DNA of 64,000 nt from Cymodocea nodosa (GCA_036874045.1 JAZBRI010000004.1:992001-1056000); one strand, 5' to 3'. Positions 23,143 through 34,980 are shown, numbered from the stretch's first letter. Made by a program: numbers and translations. Notes: generated by a model from the sequence alone, not told the origin.

Positions 23143-24636
23143 ATGACATATGCTTATGCTCAAAGATTTCTGAAACCTGTAGTTAGCATATGTGAATTCT
23201 ATAATTTAGAAGGTCACAACATCTCTCATTGTTTGAAACTAAGATGATTGCAGATGGTTAGATCACATGAACAACAAATGAATTATATTCAATATAATAG
23301 AGCTGAGTATGAAACTCCTATAGTTTACCCAACTAATGGTCAGTTTAGAATGTGTAATATGTTGAGAGACAAGAAAGTTTGAGATAGGTATGACAAACTA
23401 GAGCGTAGCTTAAAGCAAAATATAAATAAACTGGAACAATACATGTGTCAGCAACAAGAAGTCAACTAATTAAACTATAGGGAAGAATATACAGAACCTA
23501 AAATTGATATCATATACGAAACTGAAAAAATCATAATGAAAATCGATCAAAAATTAAATGCAATGAGATTAGATGACTTGGAAAGAAAACTAAAAGCATT
23601 GGATGAATTTACAATGAAATTACAAGTTATGCAATAGGAAAACACAAATGAAAACTTTAATGTTACAGATTTGCATAATTTGCAAGATATACAGACAAAA
23701 GAAAATACCAATACAATAGAATTTAAAGAATGCAATTTAAAACTAAAAACAGTTGAAGATCATAATTACGAAAATGAAATACAAGAACATCATGAAAGTA
23801 ATGAAAATCTGGAAGATGTATGTATAACATTAAGATCTGGAACTGATATACCACCAAGAATTCAAAAAGAAAATAATATGAAGATGGATAAAAACAAAAT
23901 TCAAAATGATAATGAGAATGTAATATCTAAAAATTTAGAAATCAATGAAGACAAAACTGAATCTGAAAATGAGACTAAACATGATCAAACAAATGAAATG
24001 AGAGATAAAGAATCTTGTAAATCACAATCATTAACACCTTATCTTGAAAGATTACAACAAACATTTCCTAAAAAACAAGAAAAAATTAGAGAAATTTTTG
24101 AAAAAGTACAAGTTAACATTCCTTTGTTAGACTTATTACAGAAAATGCTACATTGTGCTAAATTTCTTAAGGATTGGTATACTAAGAAAAGAGAGCGAAA
24201 ATTTTTAAGAAAAGTCTTTTTAGCTGAGCAAAGTAGTTCCCTATTTCTGCCACAAATTCCTAAAAAGTTATCTGATCTTGGAATTCCTGTTATATCATGC
24301 ACCATAGGAAATATCATTCTAGAAAGAACCTTAATAGACCTAGGTGCAGGTATAAATGTTATGTTGAGTGATATATTTGCATCCTTAGGATTAGAAGGCT
24401 TAATCCCTACTAGGACTATTATTCAATTAACTAATAGAAGTATAAGATACCCTAGAGGAAAAATAGAGGATGTCTTAATTAAAATCAAAAACTTCATATA
24501 TCTTATTGATATTGTGATTTTAGATTCAAGAAAGAAGAGTGGAGAGTTCTACCGACTCTCCACCACAGATAGAAGTAGAAACAAGGATGCAGAAATCTTC
24601 GGATCATTTCCAACAAATTCAAGTTCAGCACAATGA
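23143..24636 (+). pseudogene. Athila-type zinc-knuckle and aspartic protease frame
   Basis: A single frame of 497 codons from ATG 23143 to TGA 24634, with four nonsense codons and no shift. Order: knuckle-like CEFYNLEGHNISHC (second Cys lost), a Lys/Glu/Asn-rich linker, CITLRSGTDIPP (the family's ITLRSG marker), PYLERLQQTFP, VNIPLLDLLQKMLHCAKFLKD, then the protease active site LIDLGAGINVM and GKIEDVLIKI. In Athila elements these parts normally follow the gag capsid and precede RT; here gag lies downstream. Confidence 0.8.
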
Positions 24637-25533
24637 AGAAGAAGTTCAAGAATAAACTCCTCTAGAGTAACAAATTCAAATTCTTGACCTGACTGAGGCA
24701 ATAATTCTGAATGAAGTACACTTTTGGAGTCAGGAAGCATACAATAAGTATCAAGAGATTAGGGGTTATGATATTACATATAGTAGACCAGTAAATTGAG
24801 ACGGTATGCAAGAAATTAAAGAATTATTCGAGTTTCAGTGTCTACTATAATTTATTTCTCAGTAGAAAGGGCATGTAGTATACGAAAATCTAGTGCCCTT
24901 CTTTTATGCAAACTTGAGGGAAGAAGAAGGAAAGTTAATTTCTAACGTGGAGCAAACTGATGTACAGATAACACCAGAGCTTCTCCACAACATTTTTGAA
25001 TTGAAAAATGAAGGGATAGAAATTCTAGAGAACACAACTATAGTCGAGTAGATAAAATAGGAAATAAAGGACTATTTAGCTATTAATCCTAGTGTACCAT
25101 TATTAAACAGATTGAAGCTCTTAAATGGTAAAGTATACATGGTAGTTAACATTTTGATTAAAAATGTCTACCAATGACAATGCCATGATATTGAACTAAG
25201 TTAGTTTGTTAAATGGGCCACATATGTAGTTGTGAACAAGATTCAAGTTAATTGGTCTGCAGTTTTTATCTTGAAGTTGAGAGCAACAAAGAAGAAATTA
25301 TTTTACGGAGATTTGATTCCACTATTAATGGTGGACAGTAGTGATTTCACGAAATGAACATCTAAAAGGATAAGATCAAGATCTATTTCAGTGAAAGAAT
25401 ATAGAAATTATGCTGCTTTTGAGATTATTGAACCTTCTAGAGGCATTACAGGAGTTGTTGAGAGGATAAATCAATTAGAACAACAATTAGAAAAGCTTTA
25501 GAAGGAAGTAGATGAACTTAGGAAAAAAGACTA
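24560..25533 (+). pseudogene. Plant-transposon-protein-like frame (Athila accessory type)
   Basis: Overlaps the end of the protease frame in another phase. Reads EAYNKYQEIRGYDITYSRP, FFYANLREEEGKLISNVEQ, ITPELLHNIFELKNEGIEI, KDYLAINPSVPLLNRL and ends in a coiled-coil-like RINQLEQQLEKL stretch. The FYANL...I-PELL pattern resembles the 'putative plant transposon protein' domain common in Athila-like ORFs. About a dozen stops. Confidence 0.5.
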
Positions 25534-25935
25534 AATGTATTGTTCACCTACTTATATTTGTATTGAAACATATTTGATTGTATGTAAATGTAAACTATTC
25601 ATATGAATGAATGTTTTTCAGATGTTTTTGAATTCGTGTTTGAGAATGAATGATATAATTGAAAACTATATTGAATATTGTATAACTATTTAAACAATGT
25701 GCAAGACTGTTTAAAAGATTTACAAATTTTATGAACAACATGGTTAAATGCATGATAATTGGTTAATGCCTGAATATATCTGCATGCTGAAAAGTAAAAT
25801 GTAAATTCTGCATAATAAGAAGTGAACTATAAGTTAAATATGCATATAATGTTCAGATTTAAATGAGATACATTAGAACACTACATTAATGACATGTATT
25901 TAACTTTAATTAAGTTGACAAAATGTAGAGAGAAA

Positions 25936-25967
<32 letters not shown>

Positions 25968-25982
25968 GTTAATATGAGGAGT

Positions 25983-26150
25983 AAGTTTTAGGAAAATTTA
26001 CTAAGTGTTAACTCAGCGAAGTAAGTCCGTTGAGTTAACCTTAACTCCACGAGGTTAGTCCGTGGAGTTAGCAAATAGGCGATGAAGCTAGTTCATTGAG
26101 TTAACTGTAACTCAATGAGGTTAGTTCATAGATTAAGTTGAACGGTTATT
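25983..26150. repeat. Palindromic word array between modules
   Basis: Alternating GTCCGTTGAGTTAAC, TTAACTCCACGAGG, GTCCGTGGAGTTAG, TTGAGTTAACTGTAACTCAATGA. Same words as the LTR array at 22672-22783. Lies between the accessory frame and gag. A poly-A/TA run (25931-25964) precedes it. Confidence 0.8.
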
Positions 26151-26639
26151 CTTTTAACCATAAACGAAACTTCATGGGTTTAGCGGTTACTGAAATTTGA
26201 AATTAGAAGTGGAACACGTATCCATAAAAATAGGAACCATACTGCACGTTACAAGACACATTTTTGCAATGAGATTCATTTGCTTTATGGAAGTGCATTA
26301 TAAATATAGAACAGAATGTTATTTATGAGCTACCAGCACTTGAGGAAGGAAACAAAATTTGTTGGGGAACTGGAAGGAGAAGCAGTTGATTCAACTTCAT
26401 CCGTCAACAACTATTTACTAAAAACAAAGCATTAGACTAGTATGTAATTAATCTTCTGCTATTTTACTTTATGTTAAGAGTTTATGAGTACATGGATTCA
26501 TTCTACTAGCACTAAATAATTAGTAAGAACACCTACACAGGATTATTCAACACAGAGGTGTATTGAAATATTTTCTGAATTGGACTTTAACAAAATCCTT
26601 AGGAGTGCAGCTAACATTTCTTTAAAAGAGAACGAAGAT

Positions 26640-27833
26640 ATGGCTGCTCTAGTAGAAAAACCATTAGGAGAAATTCTATATCCTGAACTAGTTGATGAAC
26701 CTTCATTTATTCGATTGTCAAACTTTGAGGGAGATAAGTTTGAATTGAAATCTAATTATATTAGTCAATTGCCATATTTTCATGAATTAGAAAGAGAAGA
26801 TGCCTATTATTTCCTTAGAGAATTTAACGAAGTTTGTCAAATGATGAAAATGCCAAACATGAGTATTGATGTTATTAAACTTAGATATATCTCTTTTGCT
26901 TTAAAAGACACAGCTAAGAGATAGTTATATACTCTGTCACTTGATTCAATTTCTGCATGGACTAAATTTTGCTCTATTTTTCTGAAAAAATATTATCCAA
27001 CACATCAAACGATTAAAAAGAAAAAGGAAATATTAATGTGTAGCTAAAAATGGGGAGAATCATTTTGGAAATATTTTGAAAGATTTAAAGATTTACTGAC
27101 TCAATGTCCACATCATGAAATGAGTAAAGCACAATTAATAGGTATAAGTTATGAAGGCATAGATGTTGCAATGAAATCTTTATTAGAATCTACTTGTCAA
27201 AATGGATTTTTAAAACTGTGTAGTGAAGAAGCATGGGTATATTTAGAAAACTTTGCAAAAAGAACCGCACAATGGGAAAACTCAACTGAAGCTATTACAG
27301 ATAAAAAAATATTGCCAAGGGGAATGCATGAAATAGATTCAAACACTATGCTTGAAGTTAAATTAACTGAATTAACAAAGGAAATAGAAGAGTTATCATT
27401 AAATCAAAAGCTAACAAAAAAGAATACAAACATTAATGATTTAGATATTATTTATGCTAGAAACTAGAAAGATAACTTTGGAAATTCTTATAACCCTAAT
27501 TGGAGAAATCACCCGAATATATCTTGGAGAAATAACAATTTCCAGGGAGGAGAAAATATAAATGATAAAAATATAAGTTATGAAGCATTAATTGAACAAG
27601 GATCTTGAATAGAGAAGTTAAAAAAGATAATTCAACAATTAAACAATCATCTAGAACTTGTATTTGGAAATGTTGTCATTCAAAATCAAAATATAAATAG
27701 AAATATACCCTCTAGACAAAAGGAATCAATAGAAGTTAGACCTATTGGAGGACTGCCAATGCAAGCAGTACTTAACCCTGTCAACAGAACTGTTAATGAA
27801 ATTGATACCTCCTATGGGAGGGAAGCTGAATGA
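26640..27833 (+). pseudogene. Athila-type gag capsid frame
   Basis: ATG 26640 to TGA 27831, 397 codons in one frame with four nonsense codons and no shift. The retrotransposon gag pattern is clear: FEGDKFELKSNYISQLPYFH, YYFLREFNEVCQMMKMPN, IKLRYISFALKDTAK(stop)LY (a Trp site in the family), KKYYPTHQTIKK, KYFERFKDLLTQCPHH. The end, GGLPMQAVLNPVNRTVNEI, is where the family continues into ITLRSG, but here that marker lies 4 kb upstream in the protease frame. Confidence 0.8.
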
Positions 27834-27957
27834 AGTAGTATAACTGAAGCAACTATGTATAATATAATAAGTAGAAAAATATAAAAAATAATAATAATAT
27901 AAAATATATATAAAAAGAAAAAAAATGTAAGTTTAATTATAGTTAGTAATATCATAG

Positions 27958-28016
27958 AGTTATTACTTAACTCAACGGACTAAGTTCGTTGAGTTATGAC
28001 CTAACTCCACGAGGGT
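27958..28016. repeat. Palindromic word pair before the F-box frame
   Basis: TTAACTCAACGGACT, AAGTTCGTTGAGTTA and CTAACTCCACGAGG within 55 bases, close to a perfect hairpin (AACTCAACG/CGTTGAGTT). The F-box ATG (28083) lies 67 bases after it. Confidence 0.8.
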
Positions 28017-28082
28017 AAGTAAGTAGCTATGTTAATTTTATCTCTGTTAAATTTTTGTTTATGTTATACAGAATCACAACAG

Positions 28083-29221
28083 ATGGAATTGATGAAATTA
28101 CCACTAGATGCATTAAGGGAAGTACTAAGTAACCTATCAACTAAAGATCTATGCAGATTGTGTTGTATATCAAAAGAAATTAAAGACTATGTCGGAGAAA
28201 AATATTTTCATAGACTACAAGTTGCAAAAATGACTAAGATTAGAGATGGATTTTTATGGAAGTCATTTAATCGTAGTTCAATCAGCTATGAATATTTGAA
28301 TATAGAAGAAACTGTTGGAATTCCACCCAATACATTAGAAGGAATAAATCATATTATGGGGATAGATGAATGATTAATTATTTATAGAACCAAACCAAGG
28401 TATGCAATTCTATTACCCGATATTTTGATTAGAAATCCTATCACTAGAGAATAATGGAATATAGGAAGGCCTAATAGATTTGAAGTACCAACTGAAAATT
28501 GTGGGTCAGGTTTAACATTTTCTGATAAAAATTCGACCATTCCTGAAAAATTGTATTATTGGAGAACAACTAGAAATTAGGATGAGGATTTATGTTTAAG
28601 TGTGTATAATTTTTTGAATAGATCTTGGCCTGAAAATACTATGATATATCTAGGACAGAAAGTATTAATTAACAACATACATGTAATACTTGATGGATAT
28701 ATATATTTAGTGATAGTTATATTAGTTACATTTAGATCTGATTTATACATAGTAAGCATAGATAGTTATGATAATGACTTTATAGAAATTTGCCTATACC
28801 GAGTGATATAAATAAACCACCGTCTATAGAATATGATAAAATTCAATTAGGAATGTGATATAATGAATATGATGATCCTACTTTATGTCTGATAAGATGG
28901 TGGGATGAATTGAGGAAATTTCAAATATGGATTATGAAAGACTTAAATGAATGGAAGTGGGAAGAGGAATATATTGAAATATATGTAGAAATAGAAATAG
29001 CTACATTATCTTGGAACAGAAAAAGATCTCTTTCTACATTTCATTTCATTAATGGTAATACACTTATATTTAGTATTGATAACATACTACAAGTTTACAA
29101 GTTAAAAAGGAAAGCAGACTATATTAAAACAGAATTAATAGCAAGAAGAATTATGCCTAAAAAGTTTGCTTGGACTGACACGTTTATTCCATTTGTCACT
29201 ACTTTTCAATTATGTTCTTAA
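28083..29221 (+). pseudogene. F-box protein with F-box-associated domain, carried inside the LTR element
   Basis: ATG 28083. An F-box lies within the first 50 residues: MKLPLDALREVLSNLSTKDL then CRLCCISKEIKDYV, matching the LP-dal-eIL-rLp-kdl-r-rcVsK pattern. After stops at 28371, ~28452 and ~28578 and a frame shift near 28800, the frame continues as LPIPSDINKPPSIEYDKIQLG, KFQIWIMKDLNEWKWEEEYI and TFHFINGNTLIF...LQVYKLK, the core of F-box-associated domains. F-box proteins are substrate receptors of SCF ubiquitin ligases. Same strand as gag, and within the LTR borders. Most likely a captured host gene; alternatively a longer-lived accessory gene of this retrotransposon family. Confidence 0.72.
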
Positions 29222-29589
29222 ATTGTGATTCTGTACTTTTAATGTTGTGTGTACTCTACATTTATTTTTAGAAAAGGAAGAAAATATTTAGTTTTTGTTT
29301 TATTTTATAGAAAGAAAAAGAAAAGAAAAAACAAAATATCAATCTAGTTTGTTGATATCTGTTATGGGAAACCAACTAGCCTACTTGTGAGCCACGAAAG
29401 GCATAGAAGCTTAGGTTCCACACAAGACACTGATTTAACAATTTATGTTTTGTTGTTAAATGTTATTTTGTTATATATTCTGCTTTTATTTGTGAATGAA
29501 AAGTTTTTCAGAATCAAAAATCAGAAGATATTGAAGGAGATACAAAAGAACAATGTATGCAATTGATTACTTATCCTGAATTTATATTT

Positions 29590-29665
29590 AAACTTAGTTC
29601 GTGGAGTTATTCATTAACTCAACAAATTAAGTTTATTGAGTTAGGTGCTAAGTCAACGAAACAAT
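29590..29665. repeat. Palindromic word array after the F-box frame
   Basis: AGTTCGTGGAGTTA, TTAACTCAACAAATTAAG and TTATTGAGTTAGG within 70 bases, same word family as the arrays at 25983 and 27958. A G-rich tract (GTATGGGGGGGGAGG, ~29737-29751) follows and may be an extra polypurine tract. From there to 31050 I see no frame or motif. Confidence 0.65.
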
Positions 29666-31054
29666 ATTCATGCCTACTAACAATTAATGTATTTACTATA
29701 AAATCTTTTACATTGAGGACAATGCAAAATGTAGGTATGGGGGGGGAGGTAATTAGATTAAAAGCCAAGTAATTTTGTTAATTAGAGAAATTAGAATGGT
29801 GATACAAAGTTCTATGGAAATTGAAATTTTTTTTTTATGAATTTGCTGTAACTATCCGATAATTGAAACTGTAAGATTTTTAAGCGTTGTAACTGCTTGA
29901 ATATTATATTTAGAATTTTATATAAGATGCTACAAAATTTTACTATTAATACAAATCTAGATATAGTATCTTATATTTTTGCTGAATTTTATGAATTTAA
30001 TAGTTTCACAATTTTAAAAAGAAATCAAAATGCTTAATTGAAATTCAGTAAATTATCTGAAATCCTGGAAGAGCTGAAATGTTAATTTTTGGATTAAATG
30101 AAATACATAGAATCAAATATACATTTAATTTGATTGATTAAACTTGTAGAATGATTTATGTCTAAATCTTATTAAACTACAGAAAAAGTATGAGCTTATT
30201 GATATGAATTCATATTTTTATTAATTAATAGAAGTAGGACTATATGAGATTTGTGTTTTATTGCATCTGTATTAATGAAATATGTATATATACTATGTTG
30301 AAAAGAAAAAAAGAAGAAGAAAAAAGAGAAAAACTTTGAGAGTTTATTGACTTGTTTAATCACGAGTCTTTTGTACTTGAGCAAATAGGTATGTAAGGAT
30401 TGTTGACCTGAAGAATGACTCTTTAAATTTGGCAACCTAAGATCCTGATCAGATCTGAGATTGTTGACTGAAAGCTCGATACATGGGTACACTAGAAAGC
30501 TCTTGTATGATTCTAGCTTTTCAAATTAACTTTTAAAATACAAATATGCATATACTATTCTGAAAAGATAAAAGTATTTTATGAAATATAGAAATCTTTT
30601 AAATCAATTATATTTTCTATTATCTAAGATTATTGAAGTATAAATCTAGAATAGACTTTTGAAGTTGTTTATTTGAGATACAATTCATTATTCTACTTGT
30701 TTTAATCACATTGAATTGGATTGTGTTTTGATTTGTTTGTAGTTGAAATTTATTCTAGAAATCATATTGGAAAATTCAGGATAACAGATGTTAGAAAAGA
30801 AAAAAAGATGATAATATAATTACCACCTATGTGATACTAATATATTTTGTATGTAATTTACATATGTTTTAAATATATTTGCTGGTTGAAGAGGAGAAAA
30901 TAATGTTAAAATAGATTACTGAAAAATACAAAATATCTATATAGTAATCTAATTTATGTATTCTGAAGAGACAAAATGAAGAATTAATTCTAGCACTTTA
31001 AAAAGACCAACTAGTTAGATCTTAGTAGTTTGCTAAGAGACTAACAAAATTTAA

Positions 31055-31066
31055 GTGTGGGGGAAG
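31055..31066 (+). promoter_or_regulatory. Polypurine tract of the Athila-like element
   Basis: GTGTGGGGGAAG directly abutting the TGTTTAGAATG start of the 3' LTR; primes plus-strand synthesis in LTR retrotransposons. Confidence 0.85.
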
Positions 31067-33078
31067 TGTTTAGAATGAAAAAGTGCATAATATTAATAGT
31101 TAAATGATGGTTATTTGCAGAATATTTAGCTTATCATATGAGAATTAAAGCCATTATGTTATAATTGCACTGTTATATGCTTTAATGAAGGAATCTACAT
31201 AATTTCAAGGAATTAGCGTTAATTAAGTATATTTCTGAACTATTGGTAAGTTGTAGATTTTCAATTCTTAAGTATCCAAATTTTCTATTATTTTGGAGAG
31301 TTATATTGCATGTACTAGGTAGTTATGTTTTAAACGATTAAAGAATATTTTATATTTCTTGGAGTACACGTGTTGAAATATTAATATATGACTTAAGTGA
31401 ATTTTCGATAAGTTATCTGGTAACTATCCGAAATGCATCTAAGCATTGGATAGTTAGGTTTGCAAGTATCCATAATATCTTTTTATCATAAAACTACCTA
31501 AGGACAGGTGTCACGTTCTGGAAACTTGACTTAAGTTATCTTTTGGAAGGTTAGGTGCTAACTATCCAAAATGCATATAAGTTTCAGATATTTATAGTTA
31601 TAACTATCCAAAACATTTGAACTTGTTATTTCTTTATTGCACGTGTTTTATAGTTAAATCAACATAGTAAGTCCATTGAGTTATCTATAACTCTACAGAC
31701 CATCTATTTTCTAATATGCCATTGTAGCAGTTGTAGAAATAGGGCATTTGAAGGAAAACCACGATTACACATATCACACAGGAATTCACTCGTGGAATGA
31801 AGAAGAAATCACCATCGTTGATATGAATGAAGGAAATCCAACCGATCATCTAAACAGAAGTAGTTACTATAGAAAGAAATATAAAAGAAGAGGAGAAAGA
31901 TGAAGAAAGTGTGAGTGTAGAGGTGGAGAACTGCACTAACTATAGGAAGCGTTAAAAGTTCCCTGAAGCTCCACACTATTACCAAAATCACCAACCATCA
32001 GAGGTCTGTGAGGATACTTTCCTGATGTCGGGTTGATTCCAAGCCAAACATGGTGACTGACAACCATTGTGAGGAGTAATCGTGTCACGAGAAGGGAAGT
32101 CATTTTCACCAAGCACCGACTCATATCTTAGGAGATCGTGAAGCTTCTAGCCTTAGTTTTAAGTTGATGTTAGTATGCTGAAGAGGAGGTCATCTTACAA
32201 TTCTTGATTCGTGATTCTATAGAGAGAGGAGGCAAGATTATAAGTGATTAAGTTTTTAGTGGTGTAATAGTGTCACATGTAGTGACGGAAGTTTTTACTA
32301 TCGATAGAGATTTTTACATTTCATCTTTCGTTCATCTTTAGGAACATATCAAAACAAAAATACCAAAAACAACAAATTATCTGTGTTTACATTGATTATT
32401 ATAGTGTTGTATTGTTTGTTTTGTATCGTGATTAATGTTATCATTGTCAGTATTGTGAATGTTTTATATTTGTTTGATTTAGAAAACAAAAAATAGTTTT
32501 ATTGTTTACTGAAATTGATTCGTTCCAGATACTTAAAGATTTTAATAGTTATTGTTTGAAATATCTGAATGTTAGTGTTGCTTAATGATAAATCTAATAT
32601 TAACTAACATTAAAGAGCTTAATTGATGTTATTTATATTTTGTGGAACCGCCCAATGGTTGGCCGAATTCCTTTGTAAATAACAGTATTTAATTGTAAAG
32701 GTAGGCTCGTGAAGTTAACTTAAGTCTATGAAGTTAGTCCATTGAGTTAACCATAACTCCACGAACTAAGTCTGTTATGTTAACTATAACTCAATGGAAT
32801 GCTTAACTGAACACATATAAACTCCAATATAAAAAATATAGAAACAATACACATTCTTACTCAATCTCTGTGGGATCGACCTGTACTTACACACAAATAC
32901 AATATACATTGTACACTTGCAGTTAATAATACAAATTGGATTTAATATCTAATTTGTGTGAAAGGTTGTTTGTTTACTTCTAAAAGTAATTATTGATATA
33001 AGCATAAAAATAAATCAAATAAGTTTTCTAGCACTACTGTATAAACAAGTTTATGATTTAACTTTTCACAATAATACA
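31067..33078 (+). repeat. 3' LTR of the Athila-like element
   Basis: 2012 bases, collinear with the 5' LTR. Differences are scattered, mostly transitions, with small indels. The palindromic array (32700-32800) is present but more decayed than in the 5' LTR. Followed by ATGTG. Confidence 0.95.
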
Positions 33079-34539
33079 ATGTGCCACCTCCTCTTCAATA
33101 CTCCAAATGCACGCTCAACAACATTCCTCAAAGAAGAATATAAATAATTGAAATGCTCCTCTACACTGTGTGGTTGTGAGGATTGGAATTCTAGTAAGTG
33201 ATATCTAGTGGTCCTGTATGGTGCAAGAAAACCAACTGCATTTGGATAGCTAGAGTCAACCAAGTAGTACTTACCTATAAATTTGACAACAATATTAGTT
33301 CAAAAATATGTTCAAGGTAGACTATACAATGTTCTTAATAAATTGAAAATATAGTACCTGCATGTGGATTAGGAAATTTGTGACATGGATCAGACATTGT
33401 ATGCTTAAGTACTCGACAATCATGTGCAATGCCCTCCCACCCGACTAATGCAAAAATGAATCGCATGTTGAAGTCACATACGTCCAATACATTTTGAGTT
33501 ATTTGCTTGCCATGTCTACCACATCTAAATGAGATTTGTTTATTTTTCCTAACAACATAATGAACATGTGTACCATCAAGTGCTCCTATTGCATCTTTGA
33601 AATATGGCATAAATCTAGGGTTGCCCTTAAGAAATTGTGGTGTTTCATTGAAAGATTCATTGGGCCGAATAACCTCAAGTGTCCATAATAGTAACGCACT
33701 TAAAACTTTATAAACATATTTACTAATTGTTTCCCTAGAATGTTGTTGATAGTTTTGTAGTACTCTATTTTTATGTCTATGCCCAACTATTTGCAAAAAA
33801 ATCTTCACTTGCTCCTCAACAGTAACCCACCTCCCATTCTCTAAAAGATTTTTCCCCCTCAATATTTGACACAAAGTGATAAAAGTGGATGAGATCATAC
33901 GACACATGTCAAAACAAACCCTCCAATGTCCTCCTAACATGTTGTCAATAACATCTTTTCCAAAATAGGGCATGCTATGCACTTGTTGCCTTTTGGTTGA
34001 ATTGTAAGTTTGCAACAATTGTATTATGCATGTATAAAATAATAGAAGTAACTCAAAAATTTCCTCAACTTCAAGATCCATTAAATCACTAGTTTCTAAA
34101 AATTTCTCCATTGTACTAAACAAATGTACAAATAGGATAGTGTAAGTTCAGATATAATTACATGAAACAAACACAAATGATTTTCATTAAAAACTATTCA
34201 AATAAACTAGTGACTGAAAACATTAGAATAAAAATAAGCATGATTCATATGACTCCCATCAATAAAAATATAGTTTCCATATTCATTTAATAAAAATAAG
34301 GAAACAACAAAACTCAAAATTTTACAAGTTGCATGGATTTTTTATCCAATCCATAGACTTTTTTTCCTACTACTACTACCACTAGTATTTCTTCTTCTTA
34401 TTGTCTAAAATATTTCTCCTCTAAAGCAAAGGAGAAAGAGCTAAAAAAGCACAAGGCTACACAAAAGGTCAAAGCTTTGAAACTTTAGGTAAAGTTTGGA
34501 AATATATTGACTCAGAAATAAAAGGTAAGTGAAACCCCT

Positions 34540-34980
34540 TTTGGTGAGCTCAAGGTAGAGTAAATTTATTGACCCAAAAATTCCTTTTGGTGAGAAAAAA
34601 AATCTTTCATGTCAAATGGCAAAGTAATATAATCCAAATGTAGTACAGAATGGATAATATATCATTTCCAATGCTCCATTATTTCCATATTTGAAATTAA
34701 CTTGGATTGATGATATACAACTATAAAAGGTATTGTAGAATTTTTTTTAAAAATATTCTGGTTTGTTTCCCATTTTCAATCATACTCTATGGGAAAAACA
34801 AAAGGCATCAACTAGATCAAAGAAAGCTAAGAAGAAGCATGCAAAAAGAGATACATTCAACTATAAGGATTTTATTGATCCAGAAACCCCTTTTGGTAAG
34901 AAAAAAAAGCTTTGACATCAAATGGCAAAGCAATATAATTCAAATGTAGTAGAGAAAGGGTAATATATCATTTCCAATGT
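34540..34980. repeat. Direct duplication of ~90 bp in Harbinger 1
   Basis: Bases ~34580-34672 and ~34880-34978 share CCTTTTGGT-AGAAAAAAAA, TCAAATGGCAAAG and GGRTAATATATCATTTCCAATG. Located between the transposase start and the right terminal repeat. The rest of 34112-35341 holds no recognised gene, and neither does 35345-37690 beyond the element. Confidence 0.65.

Larger units (their letters stand above)
21045..33078 (+). mobile_element. 12-kb Athila-like LTR retrotransposon carrying an F-box frame
   Basis: LTRs 21045-23036 and 31067-33078 start TGTTTAGAATG and end AATACA, about 5% different over the first 200 bases. The 5-bp duplication ATGTG (21040-21044 and 33079-33083) is perfect, so the borders are certain. 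Interior: tRNA-Asp-type primer site, zinc-knuckle/protease frame (23143-24636), a second frame (24560-25533), a gag frame (26640-27833), an F-box frame (28083-29221), a non-coding tail and a GTGTGGGGGAAG polypurine tract. No reverse transcriptase, RNase H or integrase was found, so the element must depend on another for mobility. Inserted in the Harbinger 1 transposase. Confidence 0.93.
20768..34111 (-). pseudogene. PIF/Harbinger DDE transposase, split by the 12-kb LTR element
   Basis: HARBI1-type transposase. Exon 1 runs 34111-33358 (ATG 34111), an intron 33275-33357 has GT/AG borders, and exon 2 runs 33274-33079 before the LTR element; the frame resumes at 21039, after its copy of the CACAT (minus strand) duplication, and ends at TGA 20768. 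Removing the insertion and one duplication copy restores phase at KRRWHI/LNHMPP. The catalytic triad is visible: Asp in IGALDGTHV, Asp in GWEGIAHDCRVL, Glu in VVERAFGVLKRRW. Before the insertion point the frame is open; three stops lie in the part left of 21044 (YPT*, IID*, HD*), so some decay is independent of the split. Confidence 0.85.

Noticed and set aside
25931-25964. Poly-A/TA tract as an insertion scar
   Set aside because: Simple repeat with no flanking duplication; similar TA runs occur at 12495 and 37139.
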